Shown in pieces: positions 16,472 through 24,650 of a stretch of 40,545 bases of DNA. Within the stretch, counting starts at the first letter, position 1, and each line of letters opens with the position of its first letter. This stretch comes from an uncultured Bacteroidales bacterium (GTDB lineage: Bacteria; Bacteroidota; Bacteroidia; Bacteroidales; FEN-979). The notes under the pieces are model-generated. The model was not told the DNA's origin. It did not search any database and saw only the letters and a list, made by a program, of their open reading frames with translations. The stretch is taken from positions 1-40,545 of the forward strand of contig CAIWXI010000146.1 in the NCBI GenBank assembly GCA_903916595.1, in the 5' to 3' direction. Made by a program: the position numbers and the translations under genes.

Positions 16472-17182
16472 ATGAGGAATTCCTGGATTTACTTATTGGC
16501 GATCATTACAATATTGCCTGTTTTTACAAACTGTTCTAAAAAGTCGGATGATAATAGCAATTCTCCGACACCACTTACAGTAACCGACAGTGATGGCAAC
16601 GTGTATCAAACGATTAAGATTGGCACCCAGGTTTGGACGACCGAGAACCTGAAAACCACCAAGTACAACGATGGAACTGCAATACCTTTTGTTACTGGTA
16701 GTACTGAATGGAGTAATTTAACTACCGGTGGATATTGCTGGCACAGCAACATTGCAGCCGGTAAAAATGCTTACGGAGCTCTATACAACTGGTTTACCGT
16801 AAGCACGGGTAAACTTGCACCCAGGGGATGGCATATTCCATCTGATGCAGAATGGACTGTATTAACTGATTTTCTCGGAGGCGAATCCGTAGCCGGAGGT
16901 AAGATGAAATCTACCGGCAATATAGAAGCTGGTACTGGTTTATGGTATTTGCCAAACGAAGGCGCAACGAACGAAACCGGGCTTTCAATCGTTGCGGGGG
17001 GCTTTCGTGGTCCCACCGGTGAATTCTGGAATATTGGATTCAGCGGTGACCTTTGGAGTTCAACTGAGAGTATTGCGAGTGCTTCATGGTACCGTTACCC
17101 GGTAAGCAGCGGAGGAAATATTAACAGGAACTATTACAATAAGACCGGTGGGATGTCGGTTCGTTGTATCCGGTATTTTTGA
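16472..17182 (+). CDS. Fibrobacter succinogenes major paralogous (Fsmp) domain lipoprotein
   Basis: 236 residues. N-terminus MRNSWIYLLAIITILPVFTNC is a lipoprotein-type signal with Cys21 as the likely acylated residue, followed by a Ser/Asn/Asp linker. Residues about 35-236 are a single Fsmp domain: TVTDSDGNVYQTIKIGTQVWTTENLKTTKYNDGT, GALYNWFTVSTGKLAPRGWHIPSDAEWTVL, and the closing GGMSVRCIRYF. The fold is lectin-like (formylglycine-generating/C-type lectin related); function in these surface proteins is unknown. It is convergent with a DUF1566 gene, whose WYLPSSYEL motif belongs to a related fold. Outer-membrane attachment is inferred. Confidence 0.88.
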   Translation: MRNSWIYLLAIITILPVFTNCSKKSDDNSNSPTPLTVTDSDGNVYQTIKIGTQVWTTENLKTTKYNDGTAIPFVTGSTEWSNLTTGGYCWHSNIAAGKNAYGALYNWFTVSTGKLAPRGWHIPSDAEWTVLTDFLGGESVAGGKMKSTGNIEAGTGLWYLPNEGATNETGLSIVAGGFRGPTGEFWNIGFSGDLWSSTESIASASWYRYPVSSGGNINRNYYNKTGGMSVRCIRYF

Positions 17183-17183
17183 C

Positions 17184-17207
17184 AATAAATGAAATTCATC
17201 ATTTATT
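17184..17207 (+). terminator. AT-rich hairpin between convergent genes
   Basis: AATAAATGA (17184-17192), loop AATTCA, TCATTTATT (17199-17207), followed by AATTTT, two bases after the Fsmp gene stop. The 9-bp stem is perfect but AT-only at its ends; it could act in either direction. Confidence 0.4.
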
Positions 17208-17241
17208 AATTTTCCTTGTCCTGGTTTATCGCCTGGATTCT

Positions 17242-18147
17242 TTAGAATTTCCTGATAGCACGGACCAGGTAAAGGTGGGTTTTACGGTAATAGCAGTTCA
17301 TTGTATAACCACTGTAGAAGTAAAGATTAGTTGCAAAATTAACATCGCTCGAACACTCATTGGAACTCCAATAGTACCCCGAAGTAAACCCGCCTACAAT
17401 CGTTTTCTGCCGGTACAACAAATCCAGTTCGTACGATGAAGGCAAATACCAATCGCCATAAGTCACACCACCAACGGTAACACAATAATTAACACAAGCT
17501 CTTGCAGCAAAATCTCCTGTCTGATTATCGGGCATTTGCCCGGCAATGATTAAGGCTGTGTTCATCGCACCTGCACCAATGCCATTGGCTGTGGCTCCTG
17601 TGAATCTATACGTTCCATTGTACCATTGAATTCCTGCACTCTGATCTACAGTAGCCGCTATTAATCCATGCTGTCCTTCATCATAGACATAAAACACTAT
17701 CCCTCCGCCATAATTTTCCCCTATGTAATGTATCGTTCTGGCATTTGCTGCGTACTGCGCATAAGGAACGCTAAGTAATTGGCTTACGCCAGAAATTGTA
17801 TAATTTGTCCCACCGGTAGGATCAGTCTCTGTTTTAATAAAAAATGGGCCCTCTGACCAGGGAATAGCTGCAAAACCAGCCCCACCTCCAAATTCAATGT
17901 TAAGTAATCCATTCTCATTCGTAAAAATGTGATTCTGCGTTTCAGTATAAGCAATTGTGCCGGTATCTGATCCTTGCAAAATGCTTATTCTGATCCCAAT
18001 TTCCTGGTTTGAAACAAGATAACTACTTGTGTCGCGGATAACAGCCTGATAGTTCATTCGTTGTGGCACCTGAGCGTTAGCCTGAAAATGAAGAAATAAA
18101 GTTGCTGCTATCAGGACAGCAGAAAATAAAGCAAATAGATTTTTCAC
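17242..18147 (-). CDS. Secreted DUF1566 (Lcl-like) domain protein
   Basis: 301 residues with a signal peptide (1-26, ending ANAQ). The N-terminal half (VPQRMNYQAVIRDTSSYLVSNQEIGIRISILQG..., LSVPYAQYAANA) is the beta-rich segment found before fibre or collagen-like parts in many secreted Bacteroidota proteins. Residues about 140-301 are a DUF1566 domain: GGIVFYVYDEGQHGLIAA, GDWYLPSSYELDLLYRQK, GYYWSSNE and the closing LVRAIRKF. This lectin-like module is related to the Fsmp domain of the convergent neighbour. Extracellular adhesion or binding is inferred only. A T9SS protein gene lies 90 bp upstream on the same strand. Confidence 0.87.
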   Translation of the reverse strand: MKNLFALFSAVLIAATLFLHFQANAQVPQRMNYQAVIRDTSSYLVSNQEIGIRISILQGSDTGTIAYTETQNHIFTNENGLLNIEFGGGAGFAAIPWSEGPFFIKTETDPTGGTNYTISGVSQLLSVPYAQYAANARTIHYIGENYGGGIVFYVYDEGQHGLIAATVDQSAGIQWYNGTYRFTGATANGIGAGAMNTALIIAGQMPDNQTGDFAARACVNYCVTVGGVTYGDWYLPSSYELDLLYRQKTIVGGFTSGYYWSSNECSSDVNFATNLYFYSGYTMNCYYRKTHLYLVRAIRKF

Positions 18148-18237
18148 TGGTGTTGGTTTTGGAGGTTAAAAATCAGAGAAAAAGTATTTTATGATTATTC
18201 CAAGGCAAAAATTCAGCAATAAAACATTAATAACAGG

Positions 18238-18768
18238 TTATTTTTTGATCACTTTAAATGTCAGGAATTCCTGACCGGCAGAATTCTGACCATGTTTAAA
18301 GGAAGACTGAGCCGGCTGTGTCTTTACGATTCGTAAAAAATAGGAAGCTTTAACCATGTTGCTCATATCAATCCGGGTTACGCTGCCTTTTATATTATTG
18401 ACAAGGATAAGTTTTCCGTCTATGTCGTAAAGAAATGAAGTGTATCGGGAGAAAACTTCGTCTTCAATTTTAAGAATCAGATATTCTCCTGCCGGATTAG
18501 GATACACAGAACATCGTATCGTATTGCCTTTTGCATCATCAATTCCGGAAACAACTGAAATTTCATACGGTTGCTGTACTCCCTGTCCCACTGAGCCATT
18601 CTTTCCTTTGTTGGTCGGATAAACGATTTGCCCGATCGAATAACTCGCTTTGCCTCCGGTTCCGGTAGCGTTGCCACCTGCAGCAGGTATCACTTGCTGG
18701 GCATGAAGGTCGGTAACAGCTATAATCAGCAAAAATGCAATAAATAGAAACTGTTTGAATTTAATCAT
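18238..18768 (-). CDS. T9SS type A sorting-domain protein
   Basis: 176 residues with a signal peptide (1-23, ending LHAQ). Residues 24-90 contain GGNATGTGGKASYSIGQIVY and GVQQPYEI, a short module often found in front of the sorting domain. Residues about 92-176 (SVYPNPAGEYLILKIEDE..., LYDIDGKLI, MVKASYFLRIV, FKVIKK) are a type A C-terminal signal for the type IX secretion system: the protein crosses the outer membrane and is anchored or released. There is hardly any passenger domain. It is in tandem with the DUF1566 gene and may be its operon partner. It confirms that the organism makes a T9SS. Confidence 0.88.
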   Translation of the reverse strand: MIKFKQFLFIAFLLIIAVTDLHAQQVIPAAGGNATGTGGKASYSIGQIVYPTNKGKNGSVGQGVQQPYEISVVSGIDDAKGNTIRCSVYPNPAGEYLILKIEDEVFSRYTSFLYDIDGKLILVNNIKGSVTRIDMSNMVKASYFLRIVKTQPAQSSFKHGQNSAGQEFLTFKVIKK

Positions 18769-18792
18769 ATTCGTTCTGATTATGCTTGCCTC

Positions 18793-18822
18793 AAAAAAAA
18801 GTCCCTGAAATTCAGGGACTTT
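18793..18822 (-). terminator. Rho-independent terminator of tRNA-Asp
   Basis: On the minus strand AAAGTCCCTGAA, a minimal loop, TTCAGGGACTTT and then a run of T (18793-18800) form a strong intrinsic terminator just after the tRNA 3' end. Confidence 0.85.
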
Positions 18823-18834
18823 GATTAAATGAAG

Positions 18835-18908
18835 CGGACTGGACGAGGCTCGAACTCGCGACCTCCGCCGTGACAGGGCGGCATTCTAACCAACTGAACT
18901 ACCAGTCC
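18835..18908 (-). tRNA. tRNA-Asp(GTC)
   Basis: 74 nt. Acceptor GGACTGG pairs with CCAGTCC, discriminator G; the anticodon stem CCGCC/GGCGG encloses loop CTGTCAC with anticodon GTC. T-arm GTTCGAG is normal. CCA is not encoded. It has its own promoter (18922-18952) and terminator. Confidence 0.96.
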
Positions 18909-18921
18909 ATGGTTGAGCTTG

Positions 18922-18952
18922 CAAAAGTATATTATTTTTCCGGAATCTCAAA
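18922..18952 (-). promoter_or_regulatory. Promoter of tRNA-Asp
   Basis: Minus-strand TTTG (18949-18952), 19-bp spacer, TACTTTTG (18922-18929): exact consensus. It begins six bases after the comEC stop, so the tRNA does not depend on comEC transcription. Confidence 0.8.
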
Positions 18953-18957
18953 ATAAA

Positions 18958-21063
18958 TTATAACTCTTCGTGATAAAATCCTGTGGATTTCAGGTTATAG
19001 TACTTCAGGCCCAGCTTCCGGGCCTGGTCTGTCCAACTCAGAACCATTGAATGGTAAGCAGTTGATACGTTTAGGATGATTCGAGGAGAAAAAATATTTT
19101 TAAGCTGTTCCATTTTTATGCCGTAGCCCCGGCTGATCAGCAGAATATCGGCATGGGTCTTTAACTGCAGATTTTTACCCGGAGAAGAATCAACGATATA
19201 AATTTTCCGTTCTGCCACGACGATCATGTTTCCGAACCGGCCCACTTCAGGGAATCCTTCGGCCTTTTGCCAGCCGCGGGAATTCACCCATCGTTCATGA
19301 ACAGAGTTCACCTTATCGGCCAACCGCTCGTTACCGATCTGAGTGGCGATAAAGGGGTCTTTCATCATCCGCAGTGAGGAATAAAAGCAAATTTCCTTTC
19401 TGCCCCTTACAAACCTTATCACGTAACCGTACTGCCCCTGGTGTATAGTCAATATTGACCTTGAAGAAAGACTGATCTTTTCGGTGATCCCTGAAATTCC
19501 GAGCATGATAACGCATGATAATACAAACAACAGAATCCTCGGCTGCTTTGTGGAAAGATAAAGAAACAGAGCCATGATAAGAAGATAAAGCAGCAGCACT
19601 TCTGTACTACCGGGAAAGAACCCGGAACTGACGGCCCCAGGCAGGGAACCAATCCATAACACACTGCTATTAAGCAAGCCGAGCAGAAACTTCAGCGCAG
19701 AAATCGTAAGATTGCCGATGAATGGCAGGGATGAGAACAACAGGCCCAGGATGCCCATCAGAATGATCCCGTTAGAGAGGGGCACGATCAGGAGGTTTGA
19801 AAGGATAAAATAGTTCGGGAAGCGATGAAAGTAATACAGGCTCAGGGGGCAGGTCGCTATCTGAGCTGCGATGGAAACAGCCACCAGGGCCCATACCTTA
19901 TCGGGGAACCAGCGATGGGTCACAAACAGGTCATAGATGGGTTTGTATAATATTACGATGCCAATCACAGCCAGATATGAGAGCTGGAATCCGACATCGG
20001 CAATGATCGATGGATCCATGATCAGCAAAAAGAAAACCGAGGCGCTGATCACGTTAAGCATCCCGGGTTTTCGTTTAATCGATTTTCCGATGATCAGAAA
20101 GCTAAGGCATGTAGCGGCGCGCAATACTGCGGGCGAGAAGCCTGTCACTGCTGAATAAGCCCAGATGCAAAGCAGTTCAAGGATTGATTTCAGCCATATC
20201 CCTTTTCTGGATTTTGCAAGGACCGTGAGCAGGGTTTCAAGGAACAAAAAGATAATCCCCACATGCATGCCTGAAACCGAGAGTATATGCATGGTCCCGC
20301 TTGCCGCGAAGGCTGATTTAAGCTGGCTGTCTATCTCATTCACATAACCCAGAAGCAGGGCCGCTGCGACTGCAAAATATTGTCCGTCGAGTCCATGCTC
20401 CCTGAAGATCTGCAACATCCGGTCTCTTGCTTCAAATGCCAGAACGCTCAATCCATTCCCGTGATCGCCAGGTGCGGCAAGACATTCGCTGCTTTTGCAA
20501 CGCATCTCATACCGGACCCCTTTATTGAATAAATATTCATGAAAATTAAATGTATGTGTGCCTGGAAAGAAGCGAAGCGATTCGGGTCTTCCGCTTACAA
20601 GGTAATATTTCCCATAGTTCAGAATGGTTCCGGGCCTGCTTCCGAACACGGTGAGATATATTTTTGTGCTCAATGGTTTCCAGGCCCCGGAATCATGAAC
20701 CGAAACAATATTTGCAATAACATTTACAGACCCCTGCTTTATGGCGGGGCATTCGCTCACTTTGATGAGAAGAACGACGGTCTTCTCAAAATCGGGAGCA
20801 GCCCGTTTCATTTTACATGAGATATAATTGGCTTGCTGAAAGCCCGAAAGGGAAAAAGCAAACAGTATGATAGAACCCGTTAGCCATCGATACCGGTAAC
20901 TTAAAGTGAAGCGGTGAAAAAGGAAAAGCGTAAGACAGACGGCACACAAACCTGCCGGAATAAGAAAAAGCGGTAATGAAAAACTGATTAACTTCCCGGC
21001 AACGATGCCGGTAACAAACGGAAAAACCAGCCTGAGTAAGGGTAACTGCCTCCAGGGATTCAT
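18958..21063 (-). CDS. ComEC/Rec2 family competence (DNA channel) protein
   Basis: 701 residues, a polytopic membrane protein starting MNPWRQLPLLRLVFPFVTGI. The N-terminal DUF4131-like part (about 30-200) is followed by the Competence domain, with the hallmark LSVSGMHVGIIFLF near 262 and about ten membrane helices to about 500. The C-terminal 180 residues retain the outline of a ComEC beta-lactamase-like domain (HADILLISRGYG...SPRIILNVSTAYH), but the metal-binding HxHxDH motif is absent, so the domain looks degenerate. ComEC proteins move single-stranded DNA across the inner membrane during transformation. It is the last gene of the leftward lpxB-containing run, 55 bp after the TPR gene. Confidence 0.92.
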   Translation of the reverse strand: MNPWRQLPLLRLVFPFVTGIVAGKLISFSLPLFLIPAGLCAVCLTLFLFHRFTLSYRYRWLTGSIILFAFSLSGFQQANYISCKMKRAAPDFEKTVVLLIKVSECPAIKQGSVNVIANIVSVHDSGAWKPLSTKIYLTVFGSRPGTILNYGKYYLVSGRPESLRFFPGTHTFNFHEYLFNKGVRYEMRCKSSECLAAPGDHGNGLSVLAFEARDRMLQIFREHGLDGQYFAVAAALLLGYVNEIDSQLKSAFAASGTMHILSVSGMHVGIIFLFLETLLTVLAKSRKGIWLKSILELLCIWAYSAVTGFSPAVLRAATCLSFLIIGKSIKRKPGMLNVISASVFFLLIMDPSIIADVGFQLSYLAVIGIVILYKPIYDLFVTHRWFPDKVWALVAVSIAAQIATCPLSLYYFHRFPNYFILSNLLIVPLSNGIILMGILGLLFSSLPFIGNLTISALKFLLGLLNSSVLWIGSLPGAVSSGFFPGSTEVLLLYLLIMALFLYLSTKQPRILLFVLSCVIMLGISGITEKISLSSRSILTIHQGQYGYVIRFVRGRKEICFYSSLRMMKDPFIATQIGNERLADKVNSVHERWVNSRGWQKAEGFPEVGRFGNMIVVAERKIYIVDSSPGKNLQLKTHADILLISRGYGIKMEQLKNIFSPRIILNVSTAYHSMVLSWTDQARKLGLKYYNLKSTGFYHEEL

Positions 21064-21118
21064 ACTTTCTTGTCATTCTCTCAGAGCTTAATCCGGGAAA
21101 TGACAAAAAGTGATAGAA

Positions 21119-22114
21119 TTATTTGCAGTATTTAATAATAAGATCCTTTGATGCAACAATTCCGAGATCGAACGCCCTGTTCCAGTCATTGCATGCACCC
21201 GTCATATCGCCTATGTTTTGTTTGGCTCTGCCACGGTTGTTAAAGGCGTCGGCATAGGATGAATTCAGCTCAATGGCTTTGTCGAAATCAAGCAAGGCCC
21301 CGCTATAATCCTTGAGCATCATCTTGGCTGCTCCGCGGTTGTTATAGGCGGATTGGTTTTTCGGATCCCTCTTCAATGCAATGTTATAATCAAGGATAGC
21401 GCCCTTGTAATCCTGCAGATAATGGCGCACCATTCCCCTGTTGGTAAATACATCGGAAAAGGATGAATCCAGCTTAGCTACATTATTATAGTTATCGAGG
21501 GCCCCCTGATAATCTTTCTTGATCACCTTGACGGCTGCCATATAATTGTATGCAGCAGGATTCTTATGGTCAAGGACCAGAGTCGTGGTGAGATCTTTTT
21601 CGGCGCCTTCATAATCATCGAGCAAAAACTTGCAGGCCCCCCGGATATAATACGCCTTTGCATTGGAATTTGAAAGGCCGATGGCTTTTGTAGCATCTTC
21701 AATGGCCAGTGAATACTGCGATAAAGCCATGTAGCAGAATCCTCTGTTAGTATATGAGATGGTATTTTCAGCTGCCTGGATAGACTTAGTAAAATCTTCT
21801 ATAGCAGCATCATAATTGGCTTCTTTCGCCTTCTTCAGACCTTCGTGATAAAGCGTCTGCGCCACTTTCTGCTGAGGTGTAAGTTCTTTATTCTTATCTT
21901 TATTTGCATTCATTATCACAGTCTCGGCCGGTGGGGGTAATGTGTTGCTTCCGGGCTTCATCCTCTTTGAAGTGTCTATCTTATCGGGATACAGAGTTAT
22001 TTTCTTGCCCTGAGGAGGTTTACTATTCGGCTGATTCTGGGCCATGATCATTCCTGTGGCTCCAAAAGCCATCAGGCATAAAAAAATAATTTTCCTTGTA
22101 TTCATAACTTTCAT
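21119..22114 (-). CDS. Exported TPR-repeat protein
   Basis: About 331 residues from the ATG at 22114; ATGs at 22132 and 22105 are alternatives. A signal peptide (hydrophobic IIFLCLMAFGATGMIMAQ) precedes a proline-rich linker and at least seven tetratricopeptide repeats with the A..YNNRGxAKxxLxDYxGAxxDF pattern in the last 230 residues, for example YADAFNNRGRAKQNIGD near the end. TPR units stack into a binding groove for other proteins. Start-of-gene region lies 14-33 bp after the lpxB stop, so it is part of the same transcript. The partner is unknown. Confidence 0.85.
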   Translation of the reverse strand: MKVMNTRKIIFLCLMAFGATGMIMAQNQPNSKPPQGKKITLYPDKIDTSKRMKPGSNTLPPPAETVIMNANKDKNKELTPQQKVAQTLYHEGLKKAKEANYDAAIEDFTKSIQAAENTISYTNRGFCYMALSQYSLAIEDATKAIGLSNSNAKAYYIRGACKFLLDDYEGAEKDLTTTLVLDHKNPAAYNYMAAVKVIKKDYQGALDNYNNVAKLDSSFSDVFTNRGMVRHYLQDYKGAILDYNIALKRDPKNQSAYNNRGAAKMMLKDYSGALLDFDKAIELNSSYADAFNNRGRAKQNIGDMTGACNDWNRAFDLGIVASKDLIIKYCK

Positions 22115-22146
22115 TTTCACCGGGTTTCCCATTAATAATTATTCTT

Positions 22147-23274
22147 TTAATTAACTGATTTCTCCTTCAAATATTGTATCATTTTCTCAGCAGCCCTTGC
22201 CGAGGCCCCTCTCCCTCCAAGCATTTCCTTTACTGACAGATACCCTTCCCTGATTTCTTTCTGGCGTTCAGGCCTTAGTATAAGCTTCAGTTCCGTGACC
22301 AGTGAGCTGGAATTAAACTCTTTTTGAATGAGTTCCTTAATAATGCCGCGGCCGGCAATAAGGTTTACGAGCGAAATAAAACCTACTTTGACAATTCGTC
22401 TGGCGATTGCATACGAAAGGAAATTGCCTTTATAACAAACCAGCTGGGGCACATTCATCAGTGCGGTTTCGAGCGTGGCAGTACCAGAAGTGACTAATGC
22501 AGCCTCGGAATGGAAGAGCAGATCATAGGTCTGGCCACTGACAATGCCAACCCGGGTATTGCTGGCCAGGGAATGGTAATAGTCTTTGGGCACTGAAGGG
22601 GCAGCTGCAATCACGAACTGATATTCGGGGAATGAAGGGATAACTTTAAGCATCACCGCCAGCATATTTTTTATTTCCATTTTGCGGCTGCCGGGTAATA
22701 GAGCCACCAATGGTTTATCCTCCAGACCGTTTTCTTTCAGAAACGAGCCACGGTCTTTCAGCCTCATCCCTTCATAGATTACATCGAGCAGCGGGTGCCC
22801 GGGAAAATCGGCATGAACGCCGTATTTACGGTAAAACTCCTGCTCAAACGGCAGGATCACAAACATATGGTCAACTGATGTCTTTACTGTTTTGACCCTG
22901 GATGACTTCCATGCCCACAGCTGAGGCGAGATATAGTAAAAGACCCTGATGCCGATGGAAGCAGCAAACCGTGCCATCCTCAGGTTAAACCCCGGGTAAT
23001 CGACCAAAATCAGCACATCGGGATTAAACTTCCGGATATCTTTCTCACAAAACCTCAGGTTGCCCATGATCTGGGGAAGATGGGCCACCACTTCAAGGAA
23101 CCCCATATAAGCCAGGTCGCGGTAATGCCTTACAAGAATGGCCCCCTCCTTTTGCATCAGGTCGCCACCCCAGCAACGAAACGAAGCCTGTTCATCCAGT
23201 GTCTTCAACTCCCTCATCAGATTTGAGGCATGCAAGTCGCCCGAAGCTTCTCCCGCTATGATATAATACTTCAT
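22147..23274 (-). CDS. lpxB: Lipid-A-disaccharide synthase
   Basis: 375 residues. MKYYIIAGEASGDLHASNLMREL is the canonical LpxB start; MGFLEVVAHLP, LVDYPGFNLRMA, YYISPQLWAWKSSRV, DFPGHPLLD and LLPGSRKMEI follow in order. The GT19 enzyme joins UDP-2,3-diacylglucosamine and lipid X to make the lipid A disaccharide on the inner face of the cytoplasmic membrane. Its start overlaps the surE stop by 4 bp, implying coupling. Together with kdsC two genes upstream in the run it fits a lipid A/Kdo function. Confidence 0.96.
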   Translation of the reverse strand: MKYYIIAGEASGDLHASNLMRELKTLDEQASFRCWGGDLMQKEGAILVRHYRDLAYMGFLEVVAHLPQIMGNLRFCEKDIRKFNPDVLILVDYPGFNLRMARFAASIGIRVFYYISPQLWAWKSSRVKTVKTSVDHMFVILPFEQEFYRKYGVHADFPGHPLLDVIYEGMRLKDRGSFLKENGLEDKPLVALLPGSRKMEIKNMLAVMLKVIPSFPEYQFVIAAAPSVPKDYYHSLASNTRVGIVSGQTYDLLFHSEAALVTSGTATLETALMNVPQLVCYKGNFLSYAIARRIVKVGFISLVNLIAGRGIIKELIQKEFNSSSLVTELKLILRPERQKEIREGYLSVKEMLGGRGASARAAEKMIQYLKEKSVN

Positions 23275-24038
23275 GAGAACCAGTCTGATATGGGCTTTAA
23301 GGCTTTATTCGCAGTAAAGTCAAAATGAACCGGAACGACTGCTATGTAATTGTGTTCCAGGGCCCATTCGTCTGCATCCTTCCCATGCCCTGTTTTGACA
23401 AACACCCCTGTCATCCAGTAGTACTTGTGGCCATGAGGGTCGGTGCGCTCGTCAAAATCCTCCTGCCAGGTCCCTTCTGCCTGCCTGCAGACTTTAATTC
23501 CCCTGATTTTCTTCGCAGGAATGGCCGGGATATTTACATTAAGACACACTCCCTGAGGAAGTTTATTTTTTATTACCTCCGATATTATCTTCTTTATATA
23601 CACGGCGGATGGCTTAAAGTCGGCATTCATGCTGTAATCGGCAAGCGAGAAGCCCGCCGAACTCACTCCTGCCATAGCACCTTCGAAAACGGCCGCCATG
23701 GTACCAGAATAGATGATGTTAATGGATGAATTTGCGCCATGATTGATACCCGAGAAAAGAAAATCAGCCCTCTTCTTAAGAATGACTTTAAACGCAAGTT
23801 TCACACAGTCGGCAGGAGTGCCGTTGCAAGTATACTCCTCGTAATCTTTCTCCTTTTTCAGAAGTTCAATACGAAGGGGATGATTTACCGTTACGGCATG
23901 CGCTGTGCCTGATTGAGGCCGGTCGGGCGCCACTACGACGACTTTCCCAAAAGGCCTTACGCACTCGATAAGAAAACGCAATCCCGGCGCTTTAATGCTG
24001 TCGTCGTTTGTAAGCAGAATTAGAGGTTTTCTATCCAT
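23271..24038 (-). CDS. surE: 5'/3'-nucleotidase SurE
   Basis: 255 residues. ILLTNDDSIKAPGLRFL holds the metal-binding ND and APG motifs; VVVAPDRPQSGTAHAVT and FSGINHGANSS (the conserved SGxNxGxN) complete the active site. The enzyme removes phosphate from nucleoside monophosphates in the cytoplasm. It overlaps lpxB by 4 bp and lies 27 bp after maf. Confidence 0.95.
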   Translation of the reverse strand: MDRKPLILLTNDDSIKAPGLRFLIECVRPFGKVVVVAPDRPQSGTAHAVTVNHPLRIELLKKEKDYEEYTCNGTPADCVKLAFKVILKKRADFLFSGINHGANSSINIIYSGTMAAVFEGAMAGVSSAGFSLADYSMNADFKPSAVYIKKIISEVIKNKLPQGVCLNVNIPAIPAKKIRGIKVCRQAEGTWQEDFDERTDPHGHKYYWMTGVFVKTGHGKDADEWALEHNYIAVVPVHFDFTANKALKPISDWFS

Positions 24039-24065
24039 TGTTCACTGTTTAAGCTTCGAATATCC

Positions 24066-24650
24066 TCAAAAAGTGAGAAGTTCTTCATACAGTTCTTTCA
24101 CCGGCAGGCCCATGATGTTGAAAAATGAACCTTCAATCTTGTGGATGCCGATATACCCTATCCATTCCTGTACCCCATATCCTCCGGCCTTATCAAAAGG
24201 CTGAAAATTTCTGATATAGTATTCTATCTCCTCAAGACTCAGTTCTTTGAAATAAACTGATGACTGTACATGGATGGTCTTTTTCTTCTTTTTCGATTTC
24301 AGGCAAACTGCGGTGATCACATCATGTTTATTGCCTGACAGCTTTTTCAGCATAATCACAGCTTCATCATGGTTCGCCGGCTTTCCAAGAATCTCATTTC
24401 CAAGGACTACGATCGTATCGGCAGCGATCAGGATGGCTTTCGGGTTCATCCTTGCCGTATCATAACTGGCTGCCTTCAGCTCGGCCAGGAATATCGCGAC
24501 TTCCTTCGGTTTTAGTCCGCCAGGGTACTCTTCCTTAACGTTAGTACTACAGATCTCAAAATCAAGCCCAAGTTCCTTGAGCAGATACTGCCTTCTGGGC
24601 GAAGCCGAGGCTAGAATAAGATGATATCCTTCGAGTCTTTTATTTATCAT
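24066..24650 (-). CDS. maf: Maf-like nucleotide pyrophosphatase
   Basis: 194 residues from ATG 24650. HLILASASPRRQYLLKELGLDFEI is the Maf start; AADTIVVLGNEILGKP and the later DKAGGYGVQEW complete the set. These enzymes hydrolyse non-canonical NTPs such as dTTP/UTP derivatives. The start codon overlaps the stop of the prenyltransferase gene (ATGA). A longer in-frame reading to 24938 overlaps that gene entirely and has no Maf similarity, so it is rejected. Confidence 0.93.
   Translation of the reverse strand: MINKRLEGYHLILASASPRRQYLLKELGLDFEICSTNVKEEYPGGLKPKEVAIFLAELKAASYDTARMNPKAILIAADTIVVLGNEILGKPANHDEAVIMLKKLSGNKHDVITAVCLKSKKKKKTIHVQSSVYFKELSLEEIEYYIRNFQPFDKAGGYGVQEWIGYIGIHKIEGSFFNIMGLPVKELYEELLTF

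Noticed and set aside
16330-16539. 69-codon ORF with a signal-peptide-like stretch overlapping the Fsmp lipoprotein gene
   Set aside because: TTG start, no recognisable body, and the second half is out of frame over a real gene. It may be a remnant of a lost secreted protein but I cannot support that.
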